Source of the DNA: AWTP1-13 sp050248715
GTDB lineage: Bacteria > Pseudomonadota > Alphaproteobacteria > Rhizobiales > Hyphomicrobiaceae
NCBI GenBank assembly: GCA_050248715.1
Contig: JBFWRV010000009.1
Coordinates: 1-64,000, forward strand
Reading direction: 5' to 3'
DNA length: 64,000 bases
Shown: piece after piece, positions 34,816 to 43,752 of the stretch
How the letters are laid out: each line of letters begins with the position of its first letter
How positions within the stretch are numbered: position 1 is the stretch's first letter
Translations under genes and position numbers: made by a program
Notes under the pieces: model-generated
Seen by the model: the letters and a program-made list of their open reading frames with translations, nothing else
Databases searched by the model: none
Told to the model about the DNA's origin: nothing

Positions 34816-35472
34816 GTGATCAGACTGAACGGCATCGGTCTCAAGTACGGCAACGGCCACGAGGCCTTGCGCGAGGTGACGTTCCACCTGCGTCCCGGGT
34901 CCTTCCACTTTCTCACGGGCCCATCGGGATCGGGGAAGACGTCGCTCCTGCGCCTGCTGTTCATGTCGATGCAGGCCACCCGCGGCCAGATCCACGTGCT
35001 GGGCCAGGACATCAGCCGGGTCACTCCGGCCAAGCGCGCGCAATTGCGCCGCCGCATCGGCATCGTGTTTCAGGATTTTCGCCTGCTCGACCACCTGACG
35101 ACATGGGAAAACGTGGCCATGCCGCTGCGCGTCAGCGGCAAACGCATCGGCGACTACAAGGAGGACGTCACGGACTTGCTGCAATGGGTGGGGCTGGGAG
35201 ACCGGATGTACTCCTATCCGCATGTCCTCTCGGGCGGCGAGAAGCAGCGTGCGGCCATCGCCCGAGCCGTCATCAACAAGCCGGAACTGCTGCTCGCCGA
35301 CGAGCCGACCGGAAACGTCGACCCGCAAATGGCCCGCAGGCTGCTGCGCCTTTTCATCGAGCTCAACCGGCTCGGAACCTCGGTCGTCATCGCCACTCAC
35401 GACCATCAGCTGATGCGTCAGACGAAGGCGCCGCGCCTGGAGCTGCACGAGGGCCATGTCCGGATCGTATGA
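34816..35472 (+). CDS. ftsE: Cell division ATPase FtsE
   Basis: 218 residues. The start is GTG 34816 with GGAG 6 bases upstream. Walker A GPSGSGKTS is at 35-43, signature LSGGEKQRAAIARA, Walker B LLLADEPTGNVDP, and H-loop VIATHD. With FtsX it forms a type VII ABC complex at the division site that activates peptidoglycan hydrolases. The gene overlaps ftsX by 17 bases, showing tight coupling. Confidence 0.95.
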   Translation: MIRLNGIGLKYGNGHEALREVTFHLRPGSFHFLTGPSGSGKTSLLRLLFMSMQATRGQIHVLGQDISRVTPAKRAQLRRRIGIVFQDFRLLDHLTTWENVAMPLRVSGKRIGDYKEDVTDLLQWVGLGDRMYSYPHVLSGGEKQRAAIARAVINKPELLLADEPTGNVDPQMARRLLRLFIELNRLGTSVVIATHDHQLMRQTKAPRLELHEGHVRIV

Positions 35473-36535
35473 CAGGCCGCTCGGCCAACCGACATTGCAG
35501 CCGACGCATTCGGGCCTGGAGCACGACCCCTACAGCATGCCGCTGAGCGTGCCGACAACCGGGCCGCCGCCCGGTCTCGACGTCGGCACGACCGAGCCGC
35601 GTACGCGTTCCCGCACTCGCCGCCAGGACCCAACCCAGACCACCGCACCGATCGTGCCTGCCGGCTCGGTAACAGGCCGCTCGCTGACGCTCGTCATCAC
35701 CATCATGTGCTTTCTGGCCTGCCTCACGGCCGGAGCGGTCTACATGATGAACCAGTCCGCTTCGGCCTGGCTGCGCGATATCGCCAGCGAGGTGACGGTG
35801 CAGATCGAGGCCAAGGAGCGCACGGACGTCGACAAGACGGTTGCCGACGTCCACACGTTCCTGGCGCGGCAGCCCGGCATCGCCAGCGTGCGCGCGATCA
35901 GCATGGGCGATGCCGCCCAGCTTCTGGAGCCCTGGCTCGGACAGACCGACGCACTGCGCACGCTGCCTGTGCCCCGCCTGATCGCCGTCGAGCTCGATCG
36001 CAACACGCCGGCGGACCTGGACGCCGTGCGCGCCTCGCTCGGGCAGCAGTTCAAGGGCGTCACGCTCGACGACCATCGCCGCTGGCAGCAGCAGATCCGC
36101 ACCATCACGCGTTCGTTCGCTCTGGGCGGCCTCGCCATTCTCCTGCTGGTCGGCGCCGCCACGACGGCCATCATCGTCTCGGCGACCAAGAGCGCCATGG
36201 CCTCCAATCGCGAGATCGTGGAGGTGCTGCACTTCGTCGGAGCCACCGATCGCTTCATCGCTCGCGAGTTCGAGCGGCACTTCCTGCGCCTTGGCGTCCG
36301 TGCGGGCATCGTCGGCGCGGCTTGGGCCATGTTCGTGTTCCTGGCGATGCCCATGCTCATGGAACTGCTTGGGGGCGGCACCGTGACCATCGCGGAGATG
36401 CGCCGGCTGATCGGGATCGCCTCCCTCGACGCGCCGGGCTACTTCCTTCTCGGTATCGTCGTCCTGGTCATCGCTTCGCTCTGCATGCTGACTTCGCGCA
36501 TCGGCGTCTACCGGATACTTAATAGCCAGCACTGA
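35456..36535 (+). CDS. ftsX: Cell division protein FtsX
   Basis: 359 residues. It has a Pro/Thr/Arg-rich cytoplasmic N-terminal tail of about 75 residues. Membrane helix 1 is near 80-98, the periplasmic loop about 100-210 with TVQIEAKERTDVDKTV, and three further helices close the C-terminal half. FtsX transmits FtsE ATPase action to periplasmic amidase activators or hydrolases. The C-terminal cytosolic loop has EVLHFVGATDRFIAREF, the coupling segment that contacts FtsE. It overlaps ftsE by 17 bases and is followed by ydcF and plsC. Confidence 0.92.
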   Translation: MSGSYDRPLGQPTLQPTHSGLEHDPYSMPLSVPTTGPPPGLDVGTTEPRTRSRTRRQDPTQTTAPIVPAGSVTGRSLTLVITIMCFLACLTAGAVYMMNQSASAWLRDIASEVTVQIEAKERTDVDKTVADVHTFLARQPGIASVRAISMGDAAQLLEPWLGQTDALRTLPVPRLIAVELDRNTPADLDAVRASLGQQFKGVTLDDHRRWQQQIRTITRSFALGGLAILLLVGAATTAIIVSATKSAMASNREIVEVLHFVGATDRFIAREFERHFLRLGVRAGIVGAAWAMFVFLAMPMLMELLGGGTVTIAEMRRLIGIASLDAPGYFLLGIVVLVIASLCMLTSRIGVYRILNSQH

Positions 36536-36657
36536 TCTGGGCGGAGCGGGAAAATCTGTTTGCGACCGCGGCGGCAGCGGGTCACAGCCCGGTCCAAATC
36601 GGCTAATGTGGTGCGCAATGGCCCTCTTTTGCCGGGGGCCGCCTGGAGAGTGACGTC

Positions 36658-37305
36658 GTGGCAGGAGCAGGCAGAATCTTCGCCGCAGCCGCGGGCATAG
36701 GCCTGTTTGCGTTCCTGGGCGGATTTGTGGTCTTCGCCAGCTCTATCGGCCGCTTCACTCCCTCGGCTGCAGTGCAGGCGGACGGCATTGTCGTGCTCAC
36801 CGGGGGTGAGCATCGCCTGCGCGAGGCCGCCCGTCTGCTGGCAGAGGGCCGCGGCAAGCGGCTGCTGATCTCCGGCGCAAACCGCGTCGCCACCCGCGAG
36901 GATTTGCATCGCAAGAGCGGGCTTGCGCCCGTGCTGTTCAATTGCTGCGTCGATATCGGCTACGATGCGCACACCACCAGCGGTAACGCCGAGGAGGCGA
37001 AAGCGTGGGCCGGCGACAAGGGCTTCAACAGGCTCATCATCGTGACCTCCAGCTATCACATGCCGCGCAGCCTCGTCGAGCTTGGGCGCGTCATGCCGGA
37101 ACTCACCCTGGTGCCCTATCCGGTCGTCTCGAGCAATTTCCGCACCGAGGCCTGGTGGTTGCATTTGGGGACCGCGCGTCTTCTCTTCAGCGAGTACGTG
37201 AAGTTTCTGCCCTCGGCCGCCCGCTTCGGCGTTGCGCGCCTCCTCGGCGTGTGGGATGGCCACGCGCTGGCCGGGCGCGAGCCCCGGCGCGTCGCGGCCT
37301 CGTGA
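36658..37305 (+). CDS. YdcF family (DUF218) membrane-anchored protein
   Basis: 215 residues. One N-terminal helix (about 5-30) is followed by the YdcF/SanA/ElyC alpha/beta domain, with ADGIVVLTGGEHRLREAARL at the first strand and VTSSYHMPRSLVEL at the conserved later strand. Members act in envelope integrity or peptidoglycan-lipid metabolism under stress. The start is GTG 36658 with GGAGAG 8 bases upstream. It follows ftsX by 122 bases and precedes plsC by 16 bases, the ftsE-ftsX-ydcF-plsC order common in Hyphomicrobiales. Confidence 0.85.
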   Translation: MAGAGRIFAAAAGIGLFAFLGGFVVFASSIGRFTPSAAVQADGIVVLTGGEHRLREAARLLAEGRGKRLLISGANRVATREDLHRKSGLAPVLFNCCVDIGYDAHTTSGNAEEAKAWAGDKGFNRLIIVTSSYHMPRSLVELGRVMPELTLVPYPVVSSNFRTEAWWLHLGTARLLFSEYVKFLPSAARFGVARLLGVWDGHALAGREPRRVAAS

Positions 37306-37321
37306 GATCCGTTCGCGACCC

Positions 37322-38095
37322 ATGAGCATCTTGGTCCGTTCACTGCTTTTCCTGGTGGTGTTCTACGTCAACACGGCGGTTTTCCTCGTGCTCGGCAGCT
37401 GGCTGCTGCTGGCACCGCGCCGCTGGGCGATGGAGGGCCTGCGCCTGCACGGACTTGCGAGCCTGTGGTGGCTGAAAGTGATCTGCGGCACCAGGCTCGA
37501 GGTCCGCGGGCACGAGAAGCTGCCCACGGCGCCCTACCTCGTCGCCTCGAAGCATCAATCGGCCTGGGACACGTTTGCGCTCATCCCCGTGTTCCACGAT
37601 CCCGCCATGGTAATGAAAGTGGAACTCGGGTGGATCCCGCTCTACGGGTGGTTCAGTCACAAGTTCCAGCACATCTTCGTGCGCCGCGACAAAGGCCCGA
37701 GCGCACTCAAGAGTCTCATTCGCGACGCCCGCGACCGCGCCGCGCAGGGCCGCGAGATCGTGATCTTCCCCGAAGGCACGCGGCGTCCGCCGGGCGCCCC
37801 GCCCGATTACAAGCCGGGCTATGTCGCCGTCTACGAGGGTCTGGGGCTGCCATGCGTGCCGCTGGCGCTCAACTCCGGGCTGTTCTGGCCACGGCGCAGC
37901 ATCCGCCGCTATCCCGGCACCATCGTTATCGAGATCCTCGACCCCGTTCCGGCCGCCCTGCCGCGGGCCCAGGCGCGCGCGACGATCCAGGAACGGATCG
38001 AGACCGCCTGCGACCGCCTGATCGCCGAAGCTCGCGCCGCTCCCAATTCCCCGCCGCTGCCGAAGCACGGGCGGGGGACGGCCGACGCGTCCTGA
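37322..38095 (+). CDS. plsC: 1-acyl-sn-glycerol-3-phosphate acyltransferase (PlsC family)
   Basis: 257 residues. An N-terminal membrane helix (about 8-30) precedes the acyltransferase domain. The catalytic HX4D motif is HQSAWD near residue 79. A second block near 148 reads IVIFPEGTRR, the substrate-binding FPEGT motif. It makes phosphatidic acid from lysophosphatidic acid at the inner membrane. The start, ATG 37322, is 16 bases after ydcF, so the two are cotranscribed. The C-terminal tail is Ala/Pro-rich and not conserved. Confidence 0.92.
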   Translation: MSILVRSLLFLVVFYVNTAVFLVLGSWLLLAPRRWAMEGLRLHGLASLWWLKVICGTRLEVRGHEKLPTAPYLVASKHQSAWDTFALIPVFHDPAMVMKVELGWIPLYGWFSHKFQHIFVRRDKGPSALKSLIRDARDRAAQGREIVIFPEGTRRPPGAPPDYKPGYVAVYEGLGLPCVPLALNSGLFWPRRSIRRYPGTIVIEILDPVPAALPRAQARATIQERIETACDRLIAEARAAPNSPPLPKHGRGTADAS

Positions 38096-38302
38096 GCCGC
38101 CGATGGCGCGTCGTCCTGGCACGCGGCGGATGCAACAAATGACGCCCGGCCTGCCGCCCTGCCTCCTGGACATTCGCCTTCGGCCAAATTCCGAGATGAT
38201 GGCAGGCGGGGCTGTTCGAAAGCGGCGCTAGTCCAGCGCAATGTTCGATCATCTCGGCGCACGTCGTGCCGCCAAACGATTCCGGCAGATGCGGATCGTG
38301 CT

Positions 38303-38443
38303 CTAGAAAAAGAGCAGGGGCAGGAAAGGTAGAAGCAGCAACGAGACCGTCCGATGCGTCAAGCGGGAAGCAGCGTATCCAAGCACTCCGAACGTGATGA
38401 CTACGCCGACGACGATCAATGGGTAGTAGCGAGGCCTTGCCAT
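38303..38443 (-). CDS. 46-residue membrane protein
   Basis: ATG 38443 opens a 46-codon frame ending in TAG at 38303-38305. The product starts MARPRYYPLIVVGVVITFG and ends LLLLPFLPLLFF. It has two hydrophobic stretches, about 8-24 and 33-46, with a short polar turn (SRLTHRT). A GGGAG ribosome site lies 6 bases before the ATG, and a 9-bp hairpin lies just upstream of that. No other gene occupies this 540-base interval, so it is likely real. I do not recognise a family. Confidence 0.55.
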   Translation of the reverse strand: MARPRYYPLIVVGVVITFGVLGYAASRLTHRTVSLLLLPFLPLLFF

Positions 38444-38456
38444 GCCCGACTCCCAA

Positions 38457-38482
38457 CCTCCACGAGCCTGCGTTCGTGGAGG
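38457..38482. repeat. Perfect 9-bp hairpin before the 46-residue membrane protein
   Basis: CCTCCACGA at 38457-38465 and TCGTGGAGG at 38474-38482 pair perfectly across an 8-base loop. In the minus-strand transcript it lies just upstream of the ribosome site of the small gene at 38443. There is no U-tract after it, so an mRNA leader structure or protein-binding palindrome is more likely than a terminator. Confidence 0.6.
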
Positions 38483-38635
38483 AACAGCGAGCCGCGCCGA
38501 TGGTTCCGGCTAAGGGGCGCCGGGCGCGCACACAAGAGCGGGAGCAAGGCAAAGACAGCTGAAGCTCTACGGGGCAGCGGCAGCCTATGCTTCGAGCCGG
38601 CACCGCCGGGGTGCAGCTTGATAGACGCACCCCCG

Positions 38636-38899
38636 TCAGGCCGTCCGCTCTTTCATCATTCTGAAATAATGCTCGGCGTGCTGATAGCAATTCTCCATCT
38701 CGATGGTATCGCCGCTGAGCGCCGCTTCCCTTGCCAGCGCCATGTAGCGCTCGTAGTTCCTTTGTGCATTCCCCGGCGAGCCGTTGTGGTTTCGCCCCGG
38801 ACCTCGCTGGCGCTGGTTGTGCGGAGCGCCGGCGTTTCTGCGGTCTCGTCCCGGGCGCATTCGCTGCACCCCGAAGTTGCCTTGGCGGTTGGAATTCAT
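38636..38899 (-). CDS. DUF4167 domain protein
   Basis: 87 residues. The N-terminal half is basic and disordered, MNSNRQGNFGVQRMRPGRDR with Asn/Gly/Arg. The C-terminal half is the helical DUF4167 core, NAQRNYERYMALAREAALSG and NCYQHAEHYFRMM. This family is nearly restricted to alphaproteobacteria; the basic tail suggests RNA or ribosome association, which is inference. Most family members are longer, with an extended C-terminal tail; this one ends right after the core. Start ATG 38899 places the conserved N-terminus first. Confidence 0.8.
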   Translation of the reverse strand: MNSNRQGNFGVQRMRPGRDRRNAGAPHNQRQRGPGRNHNGSPGNAQRNYERYMALAREAALSGDTIEMENCYQHAEHYFRMMKERTA

Positions 38900-39176
38900 G
38901 CAGCGCGATCTCCGTATCGTACGCGCCCGGCCCGGTGCTCGCGCACCATCCGCTAGGGATGGTGCAAAGCTCTGGCATGGTCTCGCTGAAAGTCGCACGT
39001 GGCGGTCGCCGCCACCCCCGGCCTCAAAAGCGGAGCGAGAGCCCCGCATGATGCGCACCCAATGACATAGGGAGCGTCAACCGAGTCGCAAGGGGGTGCA
39101 AGGCCCCCGGGTGCGGGAAACGGCGGTTTCGGCCGCTTTTCAGGCGGGTCGACCCACTCTTGCCACATTGCGGCAG

Positions 39177-39208
39177 TGCGGCATTGACCTGGCGGGACGA
39201 ATGCCGCA
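39177..39208. repeat. 8-bp inverted repeat upstream of dinB
   Basis: TGCGGCAT at 39177-39184 and ATGCCGCA at 39201-39208 form an inverted repeat with a 16-base spacer, ending 18 bases before the dinB start. It could be an operator. It does not match the alphaproteobacterial LexA box (GTTC-N7-GTTC). The remaining 38900-39226 sequence contains no gene I can support. Confidence 0.4.
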
Positions 39209-39226
39209 TGGCAACGTGACAGTTCC

Positions 39227-40468
39227 ATGAACGTCGGACGCCGCCCAATGCCGCGGACGTTGTGCCGAGACTGCTGCGAGGTCATCGATGGCGCGCATAA
39301 TCCCTGCACCATGTGCGGCGGCGCTCGGATCGTCGTGCACGACGAGATCTCCGATCTCGGGATCGCACATATCGACTGCGACGCCTTCTATGCTTCGGTA
39401 GAGAAGCGCGACCGGCCCGAGCTTGCCGGCGAACCGCTGATCATCGGCCACGCCGGCGGGCGCGGTGTCGTGCTCACCGCGTGCTACGAGGCGCGCCGGT
39501 TCGGCGCCCGCTCGGCGATGCCGATGTTCCAGGCCCTGGAGCTTTGCCCCCACGCGACGGTGATCGAGCCCGACATGGGCAAGTACAAGCGCGTCAGCCA
39601 GCAGATCCGCGCGATCTTCGAGTGGGCCACCCCGATCATCGAGCCCCTGTCGCTGGACGAGGCCTACCTAGATCTGTCGGCGGAGGAGCGCACGGCAGGA
39701 ACGAGTGCGGCGGCAGCACTCTCCCGCATCGCGCAGCGCGTCGAGACGGAGATCGGCATCACCGTGTCGATCGGACTTGCCTGCAACAAGTTCCTCGCCA
39801 AGCTCGCCTCCGAGTTGCAGAAGCCGCGCGGGTTCTCCGTAATCGGCCGCGGGGAGGCGAAGGCCTATTTAGCGCCGCTCTCGGTACGCAAGATCCATGG
39901 CGTGGGCGCCGTCACGGCCGGGCGCATGGAAGAAGGCGGGCTTGCCACCATTGCCGACTTGCAGACCGCCACGGAGCAGCAGCTGGTCGCGCGTTTCGGC
40001 AGGTTCGGCTACCGGCTCGCCCAGTTCGCTCAGGGAGAGGACGATCGCAGGGTGACGCCGCATCGACCTGTCAAAAGCATCTCCGCCGAGACGACCTTCC
40101 GGCACGACACGGCGTCCCGCGCCAAGCTGCAGGAGATTGCGGCCGACCTGTGCGAGCGGGTCGCTGCCCAGCTGGTGCGCAAGAACGTGGCGGGCAGCAG
40201 CGTCGTGCTTAAGCTCAAGACCTCGGACTTCCGCATCCTCACCAGGACCCGCCGCCTGCCGCACCCGACGCAGCGAGCCGCCATCATTGGCGAGAGCGTG
40301 GCGAGTCTCCTCGACCGGGAGGCGGACGGTCGCACCTTCCGCCTCATCGGTGTGGGCATCGCCGAGCTGGGCTCTGCGGCAGCCGCAGATCCAACCGACC
40401 TCTTTGGCTTTGCTGCCTCGCCAAGTGCGGAGGGAACGGCCGCAGGCAAGGCCGGGGGAAGGGCGTGA
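39227..40468 (+). CDS. dinB: DNA polymerase IV with an N-terminal Cys-pair extension
   Basis: 413 residues. Y-family translesion polymerase. Catalytic acids are D50 and D52 in AHIDCDAFYASVE, and D144/E145 in SLDEAYLD. The little-finger domain ends near residue 385. Residues 13-30 hold LCRDCCEVIDGAHNPCTMC, with Cys at 13, 16, 17, 27 and 30: a probable zinc ribbon before the palm domain, a trait of many Hyphomicrobiales DinB proteins. Usual DinB without it is about 350 residues. The start could be ATG 39227 or 39248; both keep the Cys motif. Confidence 0.93.
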   Translation: MNVGRRPMPRTLCRDCCEVIDGAHNPCTMCGGARIVVHDEISDLGIAHIDCDAFYASVEKRDRPELAGEPLIIGHAGGRGVVLTACYEARRFGARSAMPMFQALELCPHATVIEPDMGKYKRVSQQIRAIFEWATPIIEPLSLDEAYLDLSAEERTAGTSAAAALSRIAQRVETEIGITVSIGLACNKFLAKLASELQKPRGFSVIGRGEAKAYLAPLSVRKIHGVGAVTAGRMEEGGLATIADLQTATEQQLVARFGRFGYRLAQFAQGEDDRRVTPHRPVKSISAETTFRHDTASRAKLQEIAADLCERVAAQLVRKNVAGSSVVLKLKTSDFRILTRTRRLPHPTQRAAIIGESVASLLDREADGRTFRLIGVGIAELGSAAAADPTDLFGFAASPSAEGTAAGKAGGRA

Positions 40469-40569
40469 ATCCCGGCCGGCGACCCGCGTTCCGGCGCCCG
40501 CCAAAGTGGGCTATAAGCGATTTGCGCGCGCACGGCCGGTGGTTGCGGCGCGCGACCGGGGGATTTGGC

Positions 40570-42195
40570 ATGGCCCGACGGCCGTTCATGGCGGTCCTGC
40601 TTTGCGCGCTGGCGACGACGCCGGCAGCGGCGCAGAGCGACTCGGCGAACGCCCTTCGCGGCCGGGAGGCTGCCGCAGCGCTGATGCGCGGCAACCTCGA
40701 GCAGGCAATTGCACTCTATTCTGAAGCACTCGAGGACAAGGCGCTGCCCAACGATCGACGCGCCATTGTTCTCAACGATCGTGGCGTCGCCTATGCGCGC
40801 CGCCTGCAGCACAAGGAGGCGATCGAGGACTTCAACAAGGCCATCCAGCTCTATCCCGAGTATGCCGCGGTCTACAACAACCGCGGCAACGTGCTGCTCG
40901 GACTGGGTGCGGTCAAGGAGGCGCTCAAGGATTTCGACCGCGCCGTGCTGCTGTCGCCCGGCTATGCGGCCGCCCACAGCAACCGCGCCGGCGCCTACAT
41001 GAAGCTCGGCCAGATCGAGCCGGCGATCGCCGGCTATTCGAAAGCCATCAAGCTGACGCCGAACAGCGCGGCGGCGCTCAGCGGTCGCGGACGCGCACAT
41101 CTGGCCGCGCTGCGACCGCACGGTGCCATTCGCGATTTCACGCGCGCGGTGACGGCCGACGCGCGATTCAGCTCCGCCTACCGCAGCCGTGCCGAAGCCA
41201 AGATGCTCATCGACCGCAACGAAGAGGCCGTCGAGGATTTCAGCCGCGCCATCGCCTTCGAGCCGCGCAACGCCGAGATTTACGCCCTGCGCGGCGCCGC
41301 TTACCTGGAAACCGGCAATGCCGCCTCCGGCATCAAGGACCTGGCCAAGGCGATCGAGCTCAATCCAAATTCTGGAGTGTTCTACGCCGCACGCGGATTT
41401 GCCTTTGCCAAGGCCGAAGCCTTCGAGGATGCGCTGGCCGATTTCGCCCGCGCCATCGAGTTGGACCCGCGCTCGCCCAAGCCTTACGCCTACCGCGCCT
41501 GGACCTACCGCCAGCAGCAACAGCCCGAGCTCGGCCTCAAGGACATCGAGCGCGCGCTCAAGCTCGACGACAAGAGCGCAGAAGCCTACTGGGTGCGCGG
41601 CGAGATCAACGAGACGATGGGCCGGGCGGAGGCCGCCGTGGCGGACTTGCGCAAGGCGCTGACGCTCGACCAACGCCTCAAGTCCGCCGCCCAGGCTCTG
41701 GAGCGTCTTGGCGTCAACACGCGCGTTGCCGAGGAGCCCGTAGCCGAAGCCAATTTCGAGCGCTGGCGCGTGTTTCGCCGGGGCCTTCAGTTCGTCGCGA
41801 CCACCGACGAATTTCCGCGCCTGACGGTCAATCTCGAGATGGTAGGCGCCGGACCGCCCCGCATCCTGGAGTGGGACGTCAAGAAGCCGCCTTTTGCCGG
41901 CATCGGGGTCCTGCGCTTCCAGTCCGGCATCTCCAACGGCGAGGAAACGGAGCAGGCCGCCATCATCGACCTTCAATCGAACTCCGTCATCTCCGTGGAG
42001 ATGCAGCGCCAGGGCGAGAAGGTTGCACAATGGAACTGGGATGACGGCAAGCTCGTGGTGGCGACCGCCGACGGCATCACCGACGAGTTCCAGCTGCGGC
42101 AGGCCAAGCCCAAGGAGCCCCCGCCGCAGGTTCAGGCCAGGCGCCCCGAGCCCCGCAAACCCAAGACCCTCTTCGAACTGCTGTTCGGATTCTAG
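40570..42195 (+). CDS. Exported TPR-repeat protein
   Basis: 541 residues. Residues 1-21 are a signal peptide (LCALATTPAAAQ). Residues about 25-395 contain roughly ten tetratricopeptide repeats, each with the AxxxRGxAY and A(I/L)xDFxxAIxLxP pattern. The C-terminal 140 residues are a separate beta-rich domain followed by a Pro/Arg-rich tail ending LFELLFGF. The start ATG 40570 is chosen for the signal peptide and a GGGGGA site; the reading is open back to 40465. It is a periplasmic scaffold by inference. It follows dinB by 101 bases on the same strand, with no obvious functional link. Confidence 0.8.
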   Translation: MARRPFMAVLLCALATTPAAAQSDSANALRGREAAAALMRGNLEQAIALYSEALEDKALPNDRRAIVLNDRGVAYARRLQHKEAIEDFNKAIQLYPEYAAVYNNRGNVLLGLGAVKEALKDFDRAVLLSPGYAAAHSNRAGAYMKLGQIEPAIAGYSKAIKLTPNSAAALSGRGRAHLAALRPHGAIRDFTRAVTADARFSSAYRSRAEAKMLIDRNEEAVEDFSRAIAFEPRNAEIYALRGAAYLETGNAASGIKDLAKAIELNPNSGVFYAARGFAFAKAEAFEDALADFARAIELDPRSPKPYAYRAWTYRQQQQPELGLKDIERALKLDDKSAEAYWVRGEINETMGRAEAAVADLRKALTLDQRLKSAAQALERLGVNTRVAEEPVAEANFERWRVFRRGLQFVATTDEFPRLTVNLEMVGAGPPRILEWDVKKPPFAGIGVLRFQSGISNGEETEQAAIIDLQSNSVISVEMQRQGEKVAQWNWDDGKLVVATADGITDEFQLRQAKPKEPPPQVQARRPEPRKPKTLFELLFGF

Positions 42196-42426
42196 AGAAA
42201 TTTCCGATCAGCTTAGTCATGCCGGAATTTTACGTCTGCCCCGGCCTTGTTCCAAGAGTCAGCGAAATACGGTCGCGAACCGGGGCCCTGGACACCGGCC
42301 CTCGGGTTGCTGCCTTCGGTCGGCATGGCAAGACCCATGTCGCCGATCGGGAATTGCAGCGAGCAGGCCCCCGCTTGCGCTGGCTCCCGGCTCATCGCGG
42401 CAGCAGGCATGGTGCTGCGATCGAGA

Positions 42427-43686
42427 TCATCGGCGTCGATCCGCGCGCTCCTCGGGCGGTTTGACATGGCGAAATTGTGCGAGGAGGAGCAAGTCGTAGG
42501 CGATCTTGAGGGCGCCGCAGATGACAAGCGGCAAAGATCGAAACGAGGCCGCGAAGAGCGCACCCGCGAGAGCGGGGCTGAGGGCGGCAGCCAGGCTGCG
42601 CGGCACCGATGTGAAGCTGGCCGCGGCCGCCCGCTCCGCCTCCGTCACGACCGCCATCACGTAGGATGAACGCGTCGGCACGTCCATTTGCGAGAGGGCG
42701 GCGCGCAAGAGGAGCAGGGCGAGGGCGATCGGCAGCGTCGGAGCAACCGCTGCAAGGATGAGGCACACGCTCGACGGTATGTGCGTGAACACCATCGTGT
42801 TCACGAGGCCGATGCGCCGTGACAGCCAAGCCGCCACCGGAAACGAGAACGCCGCGAGCACGCCGGACCAGAAGAAAAATACGCCGGCTGCCGACAGCGA
42901 CAGATCGAACCGCTCGAACAGCCACAGCGCCAGCAGCGACTGAACCACGAAGCCGCCCGCGAACGCGTCGAGGCTGAACAGTGCAGCCAGCTTGTAGACG
43001 ATGTGCCGAGACGGGCCCAGGGCCGTCGATGGCTCACCATTCGCAGGCGGCTTCCGCGGCGGAACGCGCGAATACGCGAGACCTCCCATGACGCCGAGCA
43101 GGGCATAGAGCACGAACATCGCCTTGATGGCCTCGAGCTGAGTGAAGCCGATGGGTGCGAGGAAGTCCGGCGCCGCCGCGGCAAGCGCGCCGCATGCCCC
43201 GGCCAACGCCCCGACGAGACCATAGCGCGCGAACATCCGCGTACGCTCCGTGTCGGCCACTTCGCGGCTCAGCACGGCATGTTCCAACGGCACGAACACG
43301 CTGACGCTGCCGGCCGAGGGGTTGACCGTGCCGGCAAACGCAACCACCGCAAGCAGCCAGTAGTCGTGCACGAGGGCAAAGGCGACACCGGTGGCCGCCA
43401 TGACACCGGCCGCGGCAAGCAGCAACCGGCGGTAGTCATGACGCGACCCGACGAGGCCAACGCCGAGGGTGAGAAGCGCCGAGCCAAGGAGCGCCGTGGT
43501 TGCAATGACGCCGACCTGTAGAACCGAAAAGCCCAGCGCGGTGAGGTAAACCGGCAGCAGCACGGCAACGAAGCCGTCGCCGAAATCGCGCAGGGCGCGC
43601 GCCGCATACACGTACATGACCACGTCGGGCGTTGCCGGCCGCCCTTTGCCAGCCGATCGGTCCGTCGACAGCGTGTGCGCGGTCAT
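42427..43686 (-). CDS. MFS transporter
   Basis: About 419 residues with 12 predicted helices. It begins MTAHTLSTDRSAGKGRPATP, and the first helix starts with VVMYVYAARALRDFGDGFVA. The inter-helix 2-3 loop is GLVGSRHDYRRLL, a variant of the family signature. The second half has AWLSRRIGLVNTM. The C-terminal tail is short and basic. The substrate is unknown. GTG 43710 in frame is an alternative start; neither has a strong ribosome site. The 231-base gap after it (42196-42426) shows nothing. Confidence 0.82.
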   Translation of the reverse strand: MTAHTLSTDRSAGKGRPATPDVVMYVYAARALRDFGDGFVAVLLPVYLTALGFSVLQVGVIATTALLGSALLTLGVGLVGSRHDYRRLLLAAAGVMAATGVAFALVHDYWLLAVVAFAGTVNPSAGSVSVFVPLEHAVLSREVADTERTRMFARYGLVGALAGACGALAAAAPDFLAPIGFTQLEAIKAMFVLYALLGVMGGLAYSRVPPRKPPANGEPSTALGPSRHIVYKLAALFSLDAFAGGFVVQSLLALWLFERFDLSLSAAGVFFFWSGVLAAFSFPVAAWLSRRIGLVNTMVFTHIPSSVCLILAAVAPTLPIALALLLLRAALSQMDVPTRSSYVMAVVTEAERAAAASFTSVPRSLAAALSPALAGALFAASFRSLPLVICGALKIAYDLLLLAQFRHVKPPEERADRRR

Positions 43687-43752
43687 CCGGTCTCGTTCCG
43701 CTCTCGTCACGTTTTCGGCCCGGCAAGTCGCAGGGAGCCGCCTTGTCCAGCC

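Noticed and set aside
39177..39226. LexA box before dinB
   Set aside because: The inverted repeat present does not match the alphaproteobacterial GTTC-N7-GTTC pattern, and GTTC near the start has no correctly spaced partner.
40030..42030. Open frame of 666 codons on the minus strand across dinB and the TPR gene
   Set aside because: High GC keeps antisense frames open; it spans two well-supported genes and has no domain pattern.
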